Of a DNA stretch of 64,000 bases, positions 50,301 to 58,867 are shown in pieces; position 1 is the stretch's first letter; every line of letters starts with the position of its first letter. The notes below the pieces were generated by a model. That model had not been told where the DNA came from, ran no database searches, and saw only the letters and a list, made by a program, of their open reading frames with translations. This DNA comes from Lophius americanus (taxonomy: Eukaryota; Chordata; Actinopteri; Lophiiformes; Lophiidae), in contig JBBDHG010000008.1 of NCBI GenBank assembly GCA_037951165.1, positions 9,803,501-9,867,500 on the forward strand, given 5' to 3'. The translations under genes and the position numbers were made by a program.

Positions 50301-52858
50301 TACACAGTTTGTTAACAGTAGCTTACCTTACAAAGCTGCGAAAAACCAACAAGCCAAGATCTTTCTAACCATCTCCATCTTGATATACTCTAGGCAGCAA
50401 GTACCTGCCCTCAACTCGTGGTAAATAACCTCTGTGAACAAACATCTACTGCTATTTTATAAACAAAGCTCCAACTACACTGGATGAGCTTCCAAACCGA
50501 TCTAAATTGACAATTGTCAAGAGGTAAACTGGTCCACCTTATTTATTTGGGACAAAGACAAAGAAAACCCAATGCAAGTGTCATAATACTTATACTTATA
50601 TACTCATATGCTGTTCAGTTTCTATTCAGAAAAGAAAAATGAGCACTGAAATAAAAGAAGGCAAATATGTCAAAGTGAATACAAGCTACAGTAAAGAAGT
50701 TAAAATTACATAAATAGACACTATTGTTTTGCGGAATTAACCAGGATTAGGTATCTCTCTTGAATATGGCAATATTCCCCGCAGGTTTCACATTTCTGTC
50801 TGTCTTTCAGATTGTACAGATGAACAACTACTTTGGTCTTGGCATCGATGCGGATGTCAGCCTCGACTTTCACCACGCCCGAGAGGATGAACCGGATAAA
50901 TTCACCAGCAGGTAAGTACTAGTCACTTCACATTCATCACCCTAAGGTATGAATTGGAAGGACTTGTCCAGGGGACACAGCCCCACTGTAGCAGAATATT
51001 GATGGAAAAAGCTCACAGCAGCAGGCCCTGTCATTTGTTTTACCCTAGATGTATGCAATTCGGTGCACAAATGTATCATGTGAAGATCCATCCAAACTGT
51101 ATTGGTGTCGTAACAGACATGGAAGTCGGACATTTTGAATTTATCCTAACTTTTTCCTAATTTATTGACGGTTTACTTTAAGTCATTTGCCCTGATTTAT
51201 TTGAAATTTGGTCGGTACAATCTCAACAAAAGTAGGATGAAAGAAGATGTTAGGTCCACTATGTCACAAATGTCTGATATTGGATAAGAGTCCCGACCAG
51301 AAGACTTGCAATTATAAGGCTTCCTGCTGGAAACATCGTGTGGCAGAAGATACTGATGACGAGCTCTACCTGTACCTTCAGCTCTTCATACTTTTTGGCC
51401 CAACCTCCAGATTCCATAACAAAGGTGTGTACGTGAAGGTGGGGCTGCAGAAGATCAGTTGCACCAGGAGTCTCCACAAAGAGCTGCAGCTTCAGGTGGA
51501 TGCTCAAACCATCCCTTTACCCAACATAGAGGGACTCATCTTCCTCAACATCCCCAGGTGAAGCAAACATCACACACAGGTGTCGGGGATGAAGTTGTAT
51601 GACCTTTCCTTACATTTAACATCCCGTTTGTGTGTGTGTGTGTAGTTGGGGTTCCGGTGCTGATCTTTGGGGGTCAGAGGTTGATGGTCGTCATGGGAAA
51701 CCCAGGATTGATGACGGCCTGCTGGAGGTTGTTGGTGTAACCGGGGTGGTCCACATGGTGAGATCATTATAAATTAAATGTATTATTATTATTATTATCA
51801 GTTATAGCGCCTTCTAGAACTCTCTATCTGCGTTTTACCAGAGGCTTCAAGAATGTGTGTGTGTGTGTCTGTGTGTGTGTGCGTGCAGGGCCAGGTCCAG
51901 AGCGGTATGCGGTCAGGGATACGTATTGCTCAAGGGAACTACATCAGGCTGACTGTAAGCAAACCTATACCTGTCCAGGTGGACGGAGAGCCGTGGATCC
52001 AACCGCCTGGTCACATCATCATCTCTGCTGCTGGACCAAAGGTGAACTGTTCGACATTTTATACTTGTTGCTCTTCTTTGTGATATGTTCAGTGTCTACG
52101 TGTTGTTTGCCTGTATAACATGCACAGACATGAAGTTTAATTCTAGGTTTGTATATTCTCTATATCTTGTGCTGTGAAGAGTATTGAACCCCCTCCTGAT
52201 TTCCTCCTATTTGTCTTTTGTTTTGGGTATAGTGTGTTACTGGTGACACTTGGTTATCAAAAATCGCCTTTGTGAAAACGGTCTATTTAAGACAAGATTT
52301 GATTGAACAGTGTTTAATTCCAATCACTGATAATTTCTTCCTCGACTCTTCTGGAATTTATTCGTATTTCGGCATATTGTGCTAATGGTGAGATCAGTGA
52401 ACCACCTTCTTGTTTTTGAAAATGATGTCTCTAACTGATGATTTTATTGAATGGAGGCGGTCACAACTGGTCTGGGGTGTGTCTAGTCCAGTTTGGCATT
52501 TTTTAGATGCAGTTTGTAAGAGGGCAGACTCAGTTGTTCTTAGAAAGATTGTTTTAATTAAAATCTTATGTCGTGCGTTTACTCAGGATCATTTTTTCAT
52601 GATACATTTTCAATAGATATAGGCAAAAGTAGAGGAAACCAGGGGGCGGGTCAAATACTTATTCACAGCACATTTCTTGTTGTTTGTATGTGTATTGTGC
52701 ACACAGTAGAGTTTGTTAGGTTGAAATGGTTTACTTGTACTCCAATGCGTCTGTAGGTACACATGCTGAGGAAGTCCAAGCAGAAACAGAAGAAGTCCTC
52801 AGATCGTGTGAAGGATGGACGCTCTCAGAGTCCTTCCTCCAGAAATGGAGGACACTGA
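27082..52858 (+). CDS. dgkq: Diacylglycerol kinase theta, 23 coding exons, complete
   Basis: Joined exons give 2769 nt, 922 residues plus stop (human DGKQ is about 942 residues). Diacylglycerol kinases phosphorylate diacylglycerol to phosphatidic acid using ATP, ending C1-dependent signalling. Domains by residue: C1a 46-93 (H46, C59, C62, C74, C77, H82, C85, C93), C1b 107-153, C1c 169-219 (H169, C182, C185, C200, C203, H208, C211, C219), an RA-like segment from about 282 (LKVFDGDD), the Ras-associating domain about 386-470, catalytic domain from about 565 (VNPKSGG 573-579, GGDGT 625-629, GTGNDLAR about 657-664), accessory domain 719 onward (GLGIDADVSLDFH). Three C1 domains plus RA and no EF-hands or PH domain define the theta type. 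All introns are GT/AG with matching phases and no premature stop, so the gene looks functional. The start is the first ATG in the open frame before C1a. It is divergent from mgat4b. Confidence 0.96.
27490..28325 (+). repeat. Strand-asymmetric pyrimidine-rich tract
   Basis: Plus strand is dominated by degenerate TTTCC, TTCCC and CCTTT words for over 800 bp, so C+T strongly exceeds A+G. Leucine/phenylalanine/serine-rich ORFs here (27440-28181) are products of that bias. Confidence 0.85.
28845..28905 (-). mobile_element. Retroelement tail fragment
   Basis: AATCAGAATCAGCTTTATTG followed by CATACAAGGAATTTGAATCC matches the antisense 3' end of a common fish non-LTR element (repeated AATCAG with a TTTATTG motif). 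Confidence 0.55.
32184..32263 (+). CDS. dgkq: dgkq coding exon 2
   Basis: Residues 76-102, completing C1a with VCNLMCHEKC and C93. Acceptor CTCCTCAG, donor CGG|GTGAGT, 80 nt, phase 1 to 0. Confidence 0.95.
35024..35403 (+). repeat. Perfect 190-bp tandem duplication
   Basis: 35024-35213 and 35214-35403 are identical as far as I can compare by eye, starting ACAAAATTCATCG and ending AATTTGACTTATA. It lies in the transposon's 5' untranslated part, just before the transposase remnant. Confidence 0.93.
35424..35965 (+). pseudogene. Tc1-like transposase remnant
   Basis: Begins ATGCCAAAATCGAAAGAAGA (MPKSKEE) and has recognisable later fragments: ACCTTCCTGAAAGTGGCC near 35518 and, at the end, GAGATGCTGTGGTGGCACCT, then GATGAATGGGCCAAAATTCC and AGCAGTTGCAGTTATTTCTG. 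These match the order in Tc1 transposases (EMLWxxL, DEWAKIPP, LQLFLL). Stops, frameshifts and a large missing middle make it non-functional. Confidence 0.75.
36317..36416 (+). CDS. dgkq: dgkq coding exon 3
   Basis: Residues 103-136: VPVAHCFGPASQKKRFCCVC and LRCE, first part of C1b. Acceptor CTACTGCAG, donor GAAG|GTCAGA, phase 0 to 1. Confidence 0.95.
38111..38196 (+). CDS. dgkq: dgkq coding exon 4
   Basis: Residues 136-164: VCELHVHADCAPFSCADC completes C1b, then a short linker. The acceptor follows a GT-rich stretch (TGTGTGTTCGTGTTCCAG); donor GAGCAG|GTCGGT. Confidence 0.94.
38238..39330 (+). mobile_element. Tc1-like element remnant in dgkq intron 4
   Basis: Starts TACACCAATCAGCCATAACA followed by TTATGACCACTTATGAGG, the terminal sequence of a widespread vertebrate Tc1-like family. 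Downstream match points to its transposase include GTTACTTTGACACCAAAAAC, GTTCAGGAATGGTTTGAGG, GGCCTCCAGACTCCCCAGA and GAGTCCATGCCTTGAAAGGG. Frames are broken repeatedly, and the expected right inverted terminus is missing. A hairpin at 39114-39149 replaces part of the coding region. Confidence 0.8.
39114..39149. repeat. Perfect 16-bp hairpin in transposase remnant
   Basis: CATCTGTTAAATGTGC (39114-39129) and its exact reverse complement (39134-39149) around a CCCA loop. Confidence 0.95.
40272..40397 (+). CDS. dgkq: dgkq coding exon 5
   Basis: Residues 165-206: HHHWREGNL, RCEVCRRSC and GMRCEWCGV, the first two thirds of C1c. Acceptor TCTCCCCAG, donor ACG|GTAAGA, 126 nt, phase 0. Confidence 0.96.
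40398..42495 (+). other. dgkq: dgkq intron 5
   Basis: About 2.1 kb, AT-rich. Apart from the decamer repeat at 42342-42391 I see nothing in it; short ORFs near 41512-41778 and 41891-42094 lack recognisable motifs. Confidence 0.7.
42342..42391. repeat. Decamer tandem repeat, GAAATTATAT unit
   Basis: Five perfect copies of GAAATTATAT, ending about 105 bp upstream of dgkq exon 6. Confidence 0.95.
42496..42649 (+). CDS. dgkq: dgkq coding exon 6
   Basis: Residues 207-258: SHAACYISVPPEC ends C1c, then LGRLRYMLLHPNCVRLDSRN and a linker, as in mammalian DGKQ. Acceptor CTTCACAG (chosen over the AG two bases on because it keeps frame), donor CTGG|GTACGC. Confidence 0.93.
43281..43338. repeat. (TA)n microsatellite in dgkq intron 6
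   Basis: Uninterrupted TA run followed by poly(T). Confidence 0.95.
43617..43688 (+). CDS. dgkq: dgkq coding exon 7
   Basis: Residues 258-282, an acidic, Ser-rich linker (ADNSDDVESSVAVSKDGQ) with no domain. Low conservation is expected, but both splice sites (TTGTCAG and TCAG|GTCAGT) and the phases fit. Confidence 0.88.
43916..44016 (+). CDS. dgkq: dgkq coding exon 8
   Basis: Residues 282-315: GKQFLKVFDGDDASKRGTFR then LVSLLRATKNEEVV, the start of the RA-like segment. Acceptor CTACAG, donor GTG|GTGAGA. Confidence 0.95.
44037..44361. repeat. Degenerate (ACT)n array followed by (TA)n
   Basis: 44037-44330 is an imperfect ACT/CTA trinucleotide array with substitutions every few units; 44333-44361 is a TA run. 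It starts about 20 bp after the exon 8 donor. The V/L-rich minus ORF at 43903-44238 is produced by it. Confidence 0.92.
44695..44909 (+). CDS. dgkq: dgkq coding exon 9
   Basis: Residues 316-387: EAALRAFYLPDEP, then a variable linker (LHRDDILNRNGG) and SWLLRVKPRDSDVIEVHTSW leading into the RA domain. Acceptor CCTGCAG, donor CCCAG|GTGAGA, 215 nt, phase 0 to 2. Confidence 0.94.
45025..45115 (+). CDS. dgkq: dgkq coding exon 10
   Basis: Residues 387-417: AGFISVSVSKSSTAASVLSE, early RA domain strand and helix. Acceptor GTTTCAG, donor AGACAG|GTACAA. Confidence 0.93.
45256..45310 (+). CDS. dgkq: dgkq coding exon 11
   Basis: Residues 418-436: EVDTSSFSLMEVCMSSKQ, central RA domain. 55 nt, acceptor GTTTCAG, donor CAAG|GTGAGC. 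Confidence 0.92.
45575..45605 (+). mobile_element. SINE/LINE-tail fragment
   Basis: CCCCTCGATAAGCGGAGGAA followed by GATGGATGG resembles the last bases of the repeat ending seen at 12735. Very short. Confidence 0.35.
45806..45838 (+). mobile_element. Tc1-like terminal fragment
   Basis: ACTAATCAGCCACAACATTA then GGACCGC is a diverged copy of the terminus of the element at 38238. Only the end is preserved, in dgkq intron 11. Confidence 0.6.
46423..46484 (+). CDS. dgkq: dgkq coding exon 12
   Basis: Residues 436-456: VQRQTLTPEEMILDKLHDIR K, RA domain. 62 nt, acceptor TCCACCAG, donor GGAAG|GTAAGA. Confidence 0.94.
47321..47471 (+). CDS. dgkq: dgkq coding exon 13
   Basis: Residues 457-507: VSLRQMNQTRFYIVENRN and LLIGELPLRLAVEDYVQLMQ, end of RA and connector. 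Acceptor TATTCCCCAG, donor AAGA|GTGAGT. Confidence 0.95.
47948..48010 (-). mobile_element. Retroelement tail fragment
   Basis: TAGATAGATAGACACATACT followed by CTTCATTAATCCCTGTGGGG: an antisense LINE/SINE 3' tail with GATA repeats and the TTTATTAATCCC-type motif, in dgkq intron 13. Confidence 0.5.
48275..48313 (+). CDS. dgkq: dgkq coding exon 14
   Basis: Residues 507-520: SHLVTISNVYGSQ, only 39 nt, aligned to human VVSVSHIYSSQ. Acceptor TTCTGCAG, donor CAAG|GTGAGA. Too short to see without its neighbours but needed for frame. Confidence 0.93.
48454..48569 (+). CDS. dgkq: dgkq coding exon 15
   Basis: Residues 520-558: GALELQISCFSEAERIYMLA K then DTTVDNKSLTSLVIPVIK. Acceptor GCGTTCAG, donor ATCAAG|GTACCT. 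Confidence 0.95.
48883..49034 (+). CDS. dgkq: dgkq coding exon 16
   Basis: Residues 559-609, start of the catalytic domain: CPLLVYVNPKSGGLKGRELL and FRKLLNPHQVFDISNGGPL. Acceptor CATCTCAG, donor GCTGG|GTGAGA. Confidence 0.97.
49215..49363 (+). CDS. dgkq: dgkq coding exon 17
   Basis: Residues 609-659 with the nucleotide-binding signature VLVCGGDGTVGWVLG and IVPLGTG. Acceptor GGTCCAG, donor AACAG|GTCAGA. Confidence 0.97.
49635..49813 (+). CDS. dgkq: dgkq coding exon 18
   Basis: Residues 659-718: GNDLARVLRWGAGYSGEDP then DEADEVLMDRWTILLDAQ and a short acidic linker ending EPPK. Acceptor TTCCTCAG, donor AAG|GTCTGA. Confidence 0.97.
49814..50810 (+). other. dgkq: dgkq intron 18
   Basis: About 1 kb of AT-rich sequence in which I see no further feature. 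Confidence 0.8.
50811..50911 (+). CDS. dgkq: dgkq coding exon 19
   Basis: Residues 719-752: IVQMNNYFGLGIDADVSLDF then HHAREDEPDKFTSR, start of the accessory domain. Acceptor GTCTTTCAG, donor AGCAG|GTAAGT. Confidence 0.97.
51411..51557 (+). CDS. dgkq: dgkq coding exon 20
   Basis: Residues 752-801: HNKGVYVKVGLQKISCTRSL and IEGLIFLNIP. Acceptor ACCTCCAG, donor CCCCAG|GTGAAG. Confidence 0.96.
51646..51757 (+). CDS. dgkq: dgkq coding exon 21
   Basis: Residues 801-838: SWGSGADLWGSEVDGRHGKP then RIDDGLLEVVGVTGVVHM. The acceptor is TGTGTGTGTGTGTAG, so a GT repeat stands in place of an ordinary polypyrimidine tract. Confidence 0.95.
51889..52041 (+). CDS. dgkq: dgkq coding exon 22
   Basis: Residues 839-889: GQVQSGMRSGIRIAQGNYIR and PVQVDGEPWIQPPGHIIISA AGPK, end of the accessory domain. 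Acceptor GTGTGTGCGTGCAG is again GT-repeat derived; 153 nt, both ends phase 0. Confidence 0.96.
52168..52672 (-). mobile_element. Small Tc1-like element in dgkq intron 22
   Basis: Left end TGTGCTGTGAAGAGTATTGA and, on the minus strand from 52672, TGTGCTGTGAATAAGTATTT are inverted copies sharing further GACCC/GGTTTCCTC sequence. On the minus strand a fragment reads ATGCCGAAATACGAA, similar to the transposase start of the element at 34941. Same family, internally deleted. Confidence 0.75.
52757..52858 (+). CDS. dgkq: dgkq coding exon 23 (terminal)
   Basis: Residues 890-922 and TGA at 52856-52858. VHMLRKSKQKQKKSSDRVKD is a basic C-terminal tail, comparable to the Lys/Arg-rich end of mammalian DGKQ. 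Acceptor GTCTGTAG. Confidence 0.95.
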   Translation, partial: VHMLRKSKQKQKKSSDRVKDGRSQSPSSRNGGH

Positions 52859-54862
52859 CTGAACCAACTGAATTTTAAGGGTCCACCCATTTACCTGCTT
52901 CCTGCTGCCTCCGGAAAACCATTACGGGTGCCAACACCCTGCTGTGATTTCACTCATGTAGCTTTGTAGCATCGTTGGAAGGCTGCGGCTTGAGACTTGA
53001 GGCGGTTTAAATTTTACAGCCTGCGCATCGTAGGAAGAGATGGAAGACCGTGAGTTTGGCCCAGTTGGGATCGCATTTCCATCCTGCTGACCAAACAAAG
53101 AAATCTCAATAACAATCTTTGATATTCAGCAACTAAAGTTACTTTGCTGACTTGAAAAGCAAGAGTAATGAGTAATTAACAGATTTATAAAGAGTTCTAT
53201 ACAGATTAGCAAAGAGCTATTTTGACAATTACTCAGTTTGGATAAGCTAGAGAGTTGAACAAAGAGTGAGTAGAGAAGTATTTAACAGAAGGTGTTAAAC
53301 GTTTGCCCAGAGATGACGGTATTTGTACATCAAGTAGAAATAGACTCAGTGTCAGTTGATATGTTGTAATAAGTTAAGTTGTGAGAAATAATGTGCAGCT
53401 ATAGAGTGACTATGACCTTAACGTCTGACATTGTCGTCGGGGAGTATAAAACAGCTGTATATGAAGCAGTGCTGAAGAGATGGACAGGCAGTTCCTTTGA
53501 GAAACTGTAGCTACGTTATGTTTTCTAATACAGACATCTCTCAGTGTGACCAACAGATATTCATCGTTTCTTGTGTTGTCTGCGCTAATGTTTTTTTTTA
53601 GATGGCATTCACACTGTAGCAAAGCTCTCCAGAGCTAATGAACGTCAACTAATGTCTCCGTGAAACCACAGTGCCCCGCCATAACTTCAACTTTCAAGGT
53701 TGTCATATGAAACACATAAAAGTCAGTTCGGTCTGATCTGTGGCACTTGTATACCTTTTGTATTTTTTCAGTTTTCACTTTGGCAACAACAGCAACTGTA
53801 GAAGGGATGGAAAAACCCTGCATTCGAAAACTAATCATATTGATTAATAGCTAATTAAACAAGTAAGATTATGTTTAGTTAGTAATTAGGGGCAATGAAA
53901 CAAAGGAATGGCTATGATGACAGGGCGCAATAAATATCCAGAAGTTAAAATTCATGGTTTAGATGCTTATTTTATTTTAAAGCGCTGATAAATAATCAAA
54001 AGTACACGTTATTGAGAAATAGAACATATGTTCAGGTACGTTTTATTTTCAATGACATTTGTGATATTATACATCCTAACAATAAAAAAAATGCTAAAAG
54101 AAATGTGTTGAAGGGCCGGTTATGCATCAGCAAAAATGTGTTAAACTGTTGTCAATACATAGCAAATAGCTTTATATGTTTTTTTATATATTTAGCTGGC
54201 TGCTCAAGCATAATTAGCGTCTAGCCTTTACTGTCTTCTAGAATTGGTTCTCAAACCTTTTCTATGATATCCCCTTGTTAATATTTTTGTTCAACCAAGT
54301 ACCCCACAATTGGAAATGAATAAGTAGATTTCTGATAGAACCGATTAACGGTACATCTGTTCTTTCGACCAAGAATTTCTGTGGATTTTCAATATCTATA
54401 CTTCCTACTTGTAGTCAGTGTGACTGTTTTTTTTGTGTCTGTAGTTTATAATAGTCAACAATTGCATTTAAAGTATAAAGGACTGAATATTTTTGGGTTA
54501 TTGCCAATCAGTAGATTACGATAGTAAAATTGTCAAATACTCCCTGTAGTGTATTCTAATAATTATTATTATTACCCCAAAAGTCCTCCAGTTTGAGAAA
54601 CACTCCTCTAGAAGATTGTGCTCCATATGTCGTATGTCAAAACATTAGCTATTTAAAAAGGGACGTGCTACAGATGGTGTTGTTGCTAAGTTAAACGATG
54701 CCACATGGTTTAAAGATGAAATTATGACTTTGGTAAAAAACTGTGCTGCAGCTTTGCAGTGTCGGGCTGAAATTATTAAGACAAAGCTGTTAGGCAGCAC
54801 CAATAAGTTTGACTGAATTTTGAAACTGAGAAATCTGTTATGTTTTTTTTTTCTGTAATAAA
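52859..54862 (+). terminator. dgkq: dgkq 3' UTR with candidate poly(A) signals
   Basis: After the stop there is no recognisable exon. AATAAA hexamers occur at 53929-53934, 54081-54086 and 54857-54862. Which one is used, or whether the UTR extends further, cannot be told here. A MITE lies within this interval. Confidence 0.45.
54244..54605. mobile_element. hAT-type MITE with target-site duplication
   Basis: Ends are inverted: TTGGTTCTCAAAC at the left and GTTTGAGAAACACTC at the right, close to the hAT terminus GTGGTTCTCAAA. Flanks are TTCTAGAA (54236-54243) and CTCTAGAA (54606-54613), 7 of 8 identical, matching the nTCTAGAn target preference of some hAT families. 362 bp, no coding capacity. 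Confidence 0.82.
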
Positions 54863-55627
54863 CGGCACCACTTTTCTCCCAAAGCCCAAATTAGACCCTA
54901 GTCAAAGAAGAACTTGTTCGTAATTTGTCCCAGTTAAGACATCGGTGGACATCAGATCACAAAGTAGCATAGCGATGTTTAAAGAGCCATCAGGCTAGTT
55001 CGCTAGTTTAATGGAAAGTAAGCTCTGTTGCTCATATGCAAAATCAAAACATTGTGCAAATGGGTTTAAGACTTAAGGCTCATTTATGCTCGGCGTTTAA
55101 AAGTGTGCAAATATGAACGCTGCATTCCTTCTGTCCGTATTTGTGCACGCACCACAAAAAGCTGTTTAGGGCAGTTTTGCTATCATTGAAGGAGCAAAAA
55201 ATGACGACAGAACATCGCAAACATTTTAAAAATGTTTGCTGTGTTTTTAATGGCCTTGCAGATCACTGCCGACTACTTCACCGCCGCTGCTTCTACTGAC
55301 TCATTTAGTAAGGGCATTATCACAACCAACACTACCGTCGCCATTTTCAGAAGATTAAAATGCGTAAAAGTATGTTGGCTTTCACGGAAACATTGTCTGA
55401 AATGGACAAATTTATACTCGTAGAATAAACGAGTATCAATGAACCTTAAGACCTACTAAAATATTTGAATGTGAATAAGTATATCATTCAGGTTACAGAA
55501 CATTTAAATTAATGGTTGTGAGAATCATTTCAAGCTAACTTGTTACTAAGTAAAAATATTTAAGGTGTGAAAAAATAAATTAATATTAAAAAAAAAAGGG
55601 CAGCTTGTGATTACAAGTTGCAACAGA

Positions 55628-55840
55628 CACTAGCTTGAAAACTAGCTTAAAAACTAGCATTACGCAATAGCTTAATTGGTTAGCTAGTCTACAAGCTAGC
55701 ATGCTAGGCTGCCAAATCAGCTACTATCTAAATTAATTTTGGGTTTTAATTGGTAATGTGTGTACATCTTTAATGTGTGTTAAAGATCATCATAAAATGG
55801 ACACAAGCTAGTTTCCAAGCTAGCTAGCCTGTAAATTAAC
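55628..55840. repeat. Cluster of CTAGCTT/AAGCTAG words
   Basis: CTAGCTT, ACTAGC, GCTAGC and their complements occur about a dozen times in 210 bp without a fixed period. Simple low-complexity drift is the likeliest explanation. Confidence 0.5.
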
Positions 55841-55899
55841 TTAATAAATTAAGTTGCCTGAATTTATGGGTAATCAACACTTTGGGTATCACAGAGAAT

Positions 55900-58100
55900 T
55901 TCTGTATCGGTGTTTTGTTTATTGTTCACCACTATTAATTAAAAAGACGAAGGAACAATTCAATATTGATCACATTTCAATATCAATTCAGGCGGGATTT
56001 ACCAAAAGTTGTTAAATTTTAAATTTAGAATCTGACATTATTTAAAAATTTAAATTTTATTGTTTGATTTTCAAGACGGTCTTTATTGAAGTGGTATCGC
56101 AAATACAAAAGTTTGCATTTGTTGGTTTTTTTTTTTTTATAACTATTATTATGATCGGACCAGGCAGACTTCAAACATTCATGCAATTAAAGTAGCATTT
56201 AACCAATAGAGAGAAGCTCCCGTTATGAAACTGGGCCGTCCGGCTGTAGAGAGACACAAGTGTTTATAATATTGGTGCTATATGACCAGAGAGTTAAAAC
56301 AAATGGACTGTGCCGGAGCGGACCAATACTCTCTCCAGCTAGTGGATTGGTAATGTTTAGACAGGAAACAGTATGGTCTCATGATACACTTGAAGACTAC
56401 AATGGATTATTTGTTAAACATTTTAGACAAGATATAGACCCTAAAGAAGATCCCGGTCCTTATTAGATAAGTGCTTCACAGCTTTACAATCAGATCTTTA
56501 TCAACCCTGAACAATACGGCAGTGGGTTTCTGCTCACAAAAGAAATATTCCTGAACATATTCAGCAGAGATCTTACTTCTACTTCTAGTCAGTGGAGTTG
56601 TATTAATAAGAAATCCGTAGCGCTTACAGCCCTTCCGTGTAGGCCGACGTGTCTGCCTTCATTAATGTGACTCGTGGAAATGATACAATCTGGTTTAAAG
56701 TTTCTCCTTTAAAGTAATCAGAGATGTGCCTCAGCTGGTAGGTTAGACTGAAACCGCTTCTGAGGATTTCCTGAGCGTCATTTCTGCACCAGATAAGGGA
56801 TCATCTAAAGCCCTCAATGTAGCCACAACAGTATTAATTCCCTGTACTTTGGTTGTTATATTTATAATTTTTTTAAATCCAAGATCTACTCTTAACTGAT
56901 TTATCTTGGTTCTAGACGTTAACTGTTTGTTCTTCTTGTGTGTTTAACCTGGAAATCCAAGGATCATCTATTCGTTCAAACCCTCAAACCTAAGCTCATC
57001 TGAAAAAGATCAGCAGCTCGGATCAGCAGCATTTTACAGCAGATGATTAATGCAGGAGTCTAGGGCTTGCTGTGAAAGGTTTCTGGCTTTTAAGGAATGA
57101 GCGAGTGAGTGCTGATGACGGCAGCGATGAGTTGATTTTAATTGACTATGGTGTGATCTGCTGAGTCGGACAGTGTTTCCTACAGTCAACGCTGTCGCGG
57201 ATGTGAGGATGTGGTTGTTTAAACTGTACAGATACTGTCACCGTGTTTTATGACATGCATGAAGTACTGTAGTTCAGATTCATCTCTTGTATCTAAACCT
57301 GTCTGCTGTCGCTGTTAGAGCACCATAACTGCTGGCTGTACATGTTGAAAACTATCTAACTGTGTAAACTTCCCATTCCTCATGGTAACTTTTATCATTT
57401 TTATTATTATGATCTGGCATTGGTCACGGTGCGGGTCTATGAAAATCAACTTGCAGAGATTTGAAGGAGACCCTCAGGGTCGTTTAACATCCTCTTTTAT
57501 GATGGATTCAAGAACGGCCTGTAAATTAAATGTTGGCCAAAAAAGAGAAACGATACACACTCTTTACATCTTCTTTTTTTTCTTGAGGCATCATTACCTC
57601 TCTGATGGAGATGTTGTCACCTGTGTCCCTTCGGTTAGTTGGCTAGTTTGGCAGCAAGATTAGACAAAACTGTATGGATCTATTTCTTTCAGAGCTTATA
57701 TTAAGGATGAAGCGGTGGATAGGAAATAACTTGTTGATTTTTACTGCCGCCTACCTGGTTAAAGGAACGTATCCAGAAATCATCATTGCTCAAAAGGGCA
57801 TTTTTGCACTTACTCCCCCCCACACACACAGAAACATCAAGCTCATAAGACTGATAGGTTCCTCAAAAAGTTTCTCTGCGAGTTGATTTGATTGGCATGA
57901 ACTGAAGTCAAGCTAACATTCGATGCTTTGAGCTGAAAGAACCAGCAGCCTCAGAATTCAGTCCAAATAAAGCACAACACATCCGACAGCGGATGTTCCG
58001 CTACGCAATATTCTTCTCTTGAGTCAAGTGCAGATGTTTTCACCACTGGAGGGATGGAGAATCTGATCTGATCTGGTTCATCATCAGGATGGCAAAAAGT
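55900..58100. other. Downstream region, no feature seen
   Basis: AT-rich sequence. ORFs at 56260-56466, 57382-57663 and 57674-57886 have no recognisable motif and no clear exon context. Confidence 0.5.
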
Positions 58101-58105
58101 TCCCC

Positions 58106-58274
58106 CACTGTTAAAAGAGAAAAAGTTTGATGAACTCTAAAAATTACGTCCAGTGGTTAAACTCAATTTAATTAATTATTTACAAGCTGAATGAAGTTAC
58201 ACTCAATATTATTTAATTTTGTCTCTAGTTGAGGTGATTCCTTTGTGTTAACCAACATTTCTCTTTTTACAGTG
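58106..58274. mobile_element. Small inverted-repeat element, copy 1
   Basis: Begins CACTGTTAAAAGAGAAAAAG and ends CTCTTTTTACAGTG, so the ends are inverted. 169 bp, AT-rich, no ORF; same termini as the element at 58444. Confidence 0.65.
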
Positions 58275-58443
58275 TATGATTTAAGCCCAAAAGCATACAA
58301 AATGTGATATTTCAGCTTTGTAGGTTGTTCAGATCTTTTTAAATGTTTTTATTTTCATTGTCAAACCTAAAATATTAAAAGGCAAATATTTTTTTGTTTA
58401 TTATGAATCTGACATTATTTTATTCCTTAACACAAATATTACA

Positions 58444-58590
58444 CACTGCAAAAAGAGAACTGTTGGTGATTTAAACGGAAATGACTTCCACTGGTGACAC
58501 AATTAGTTTAAGTATTTCCAACTTAAGTTTTACACTCAATTATAATTGATCTTATTGTGTTTTACCAATGAACAAATAATCTTTACAGTG
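58444..58590. mobile_element. Small inverted-repeat element, copy 2
   Basis: Begins CACTGCAAAAAGAGAAC and ends TAATCTTTACAGTG. 147 bp, related to copy 1 by its termini and by internal AACTTAAGTTT and ACACTCAAT words. Confidence 0.65.
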
Positions 58591-58867
58591 TAAAATGGAT
58601 AACGGCGGAGAATTTGAAGCTGCTGTTTATTGACACTGAGTGAAATATGATATCCCATATAAAGATTTGACATTTTTGGGATTTCAACTGGCGTTTCCAA
58701 TGAGGTTCAGTGGTTGAAAACATTTCCTCCTGCATCCGGAGTGAAACCCTTCAACTTCCTGTTTTTCTTTAATGCCATAAATTATTGGTTGATAGATGTT
58801 AAAAATGTGTTTGGACACTATACTTCTTTGTCATTGTCTGCTTGTTTGCGTCCGTTGTGCCTCGTAG

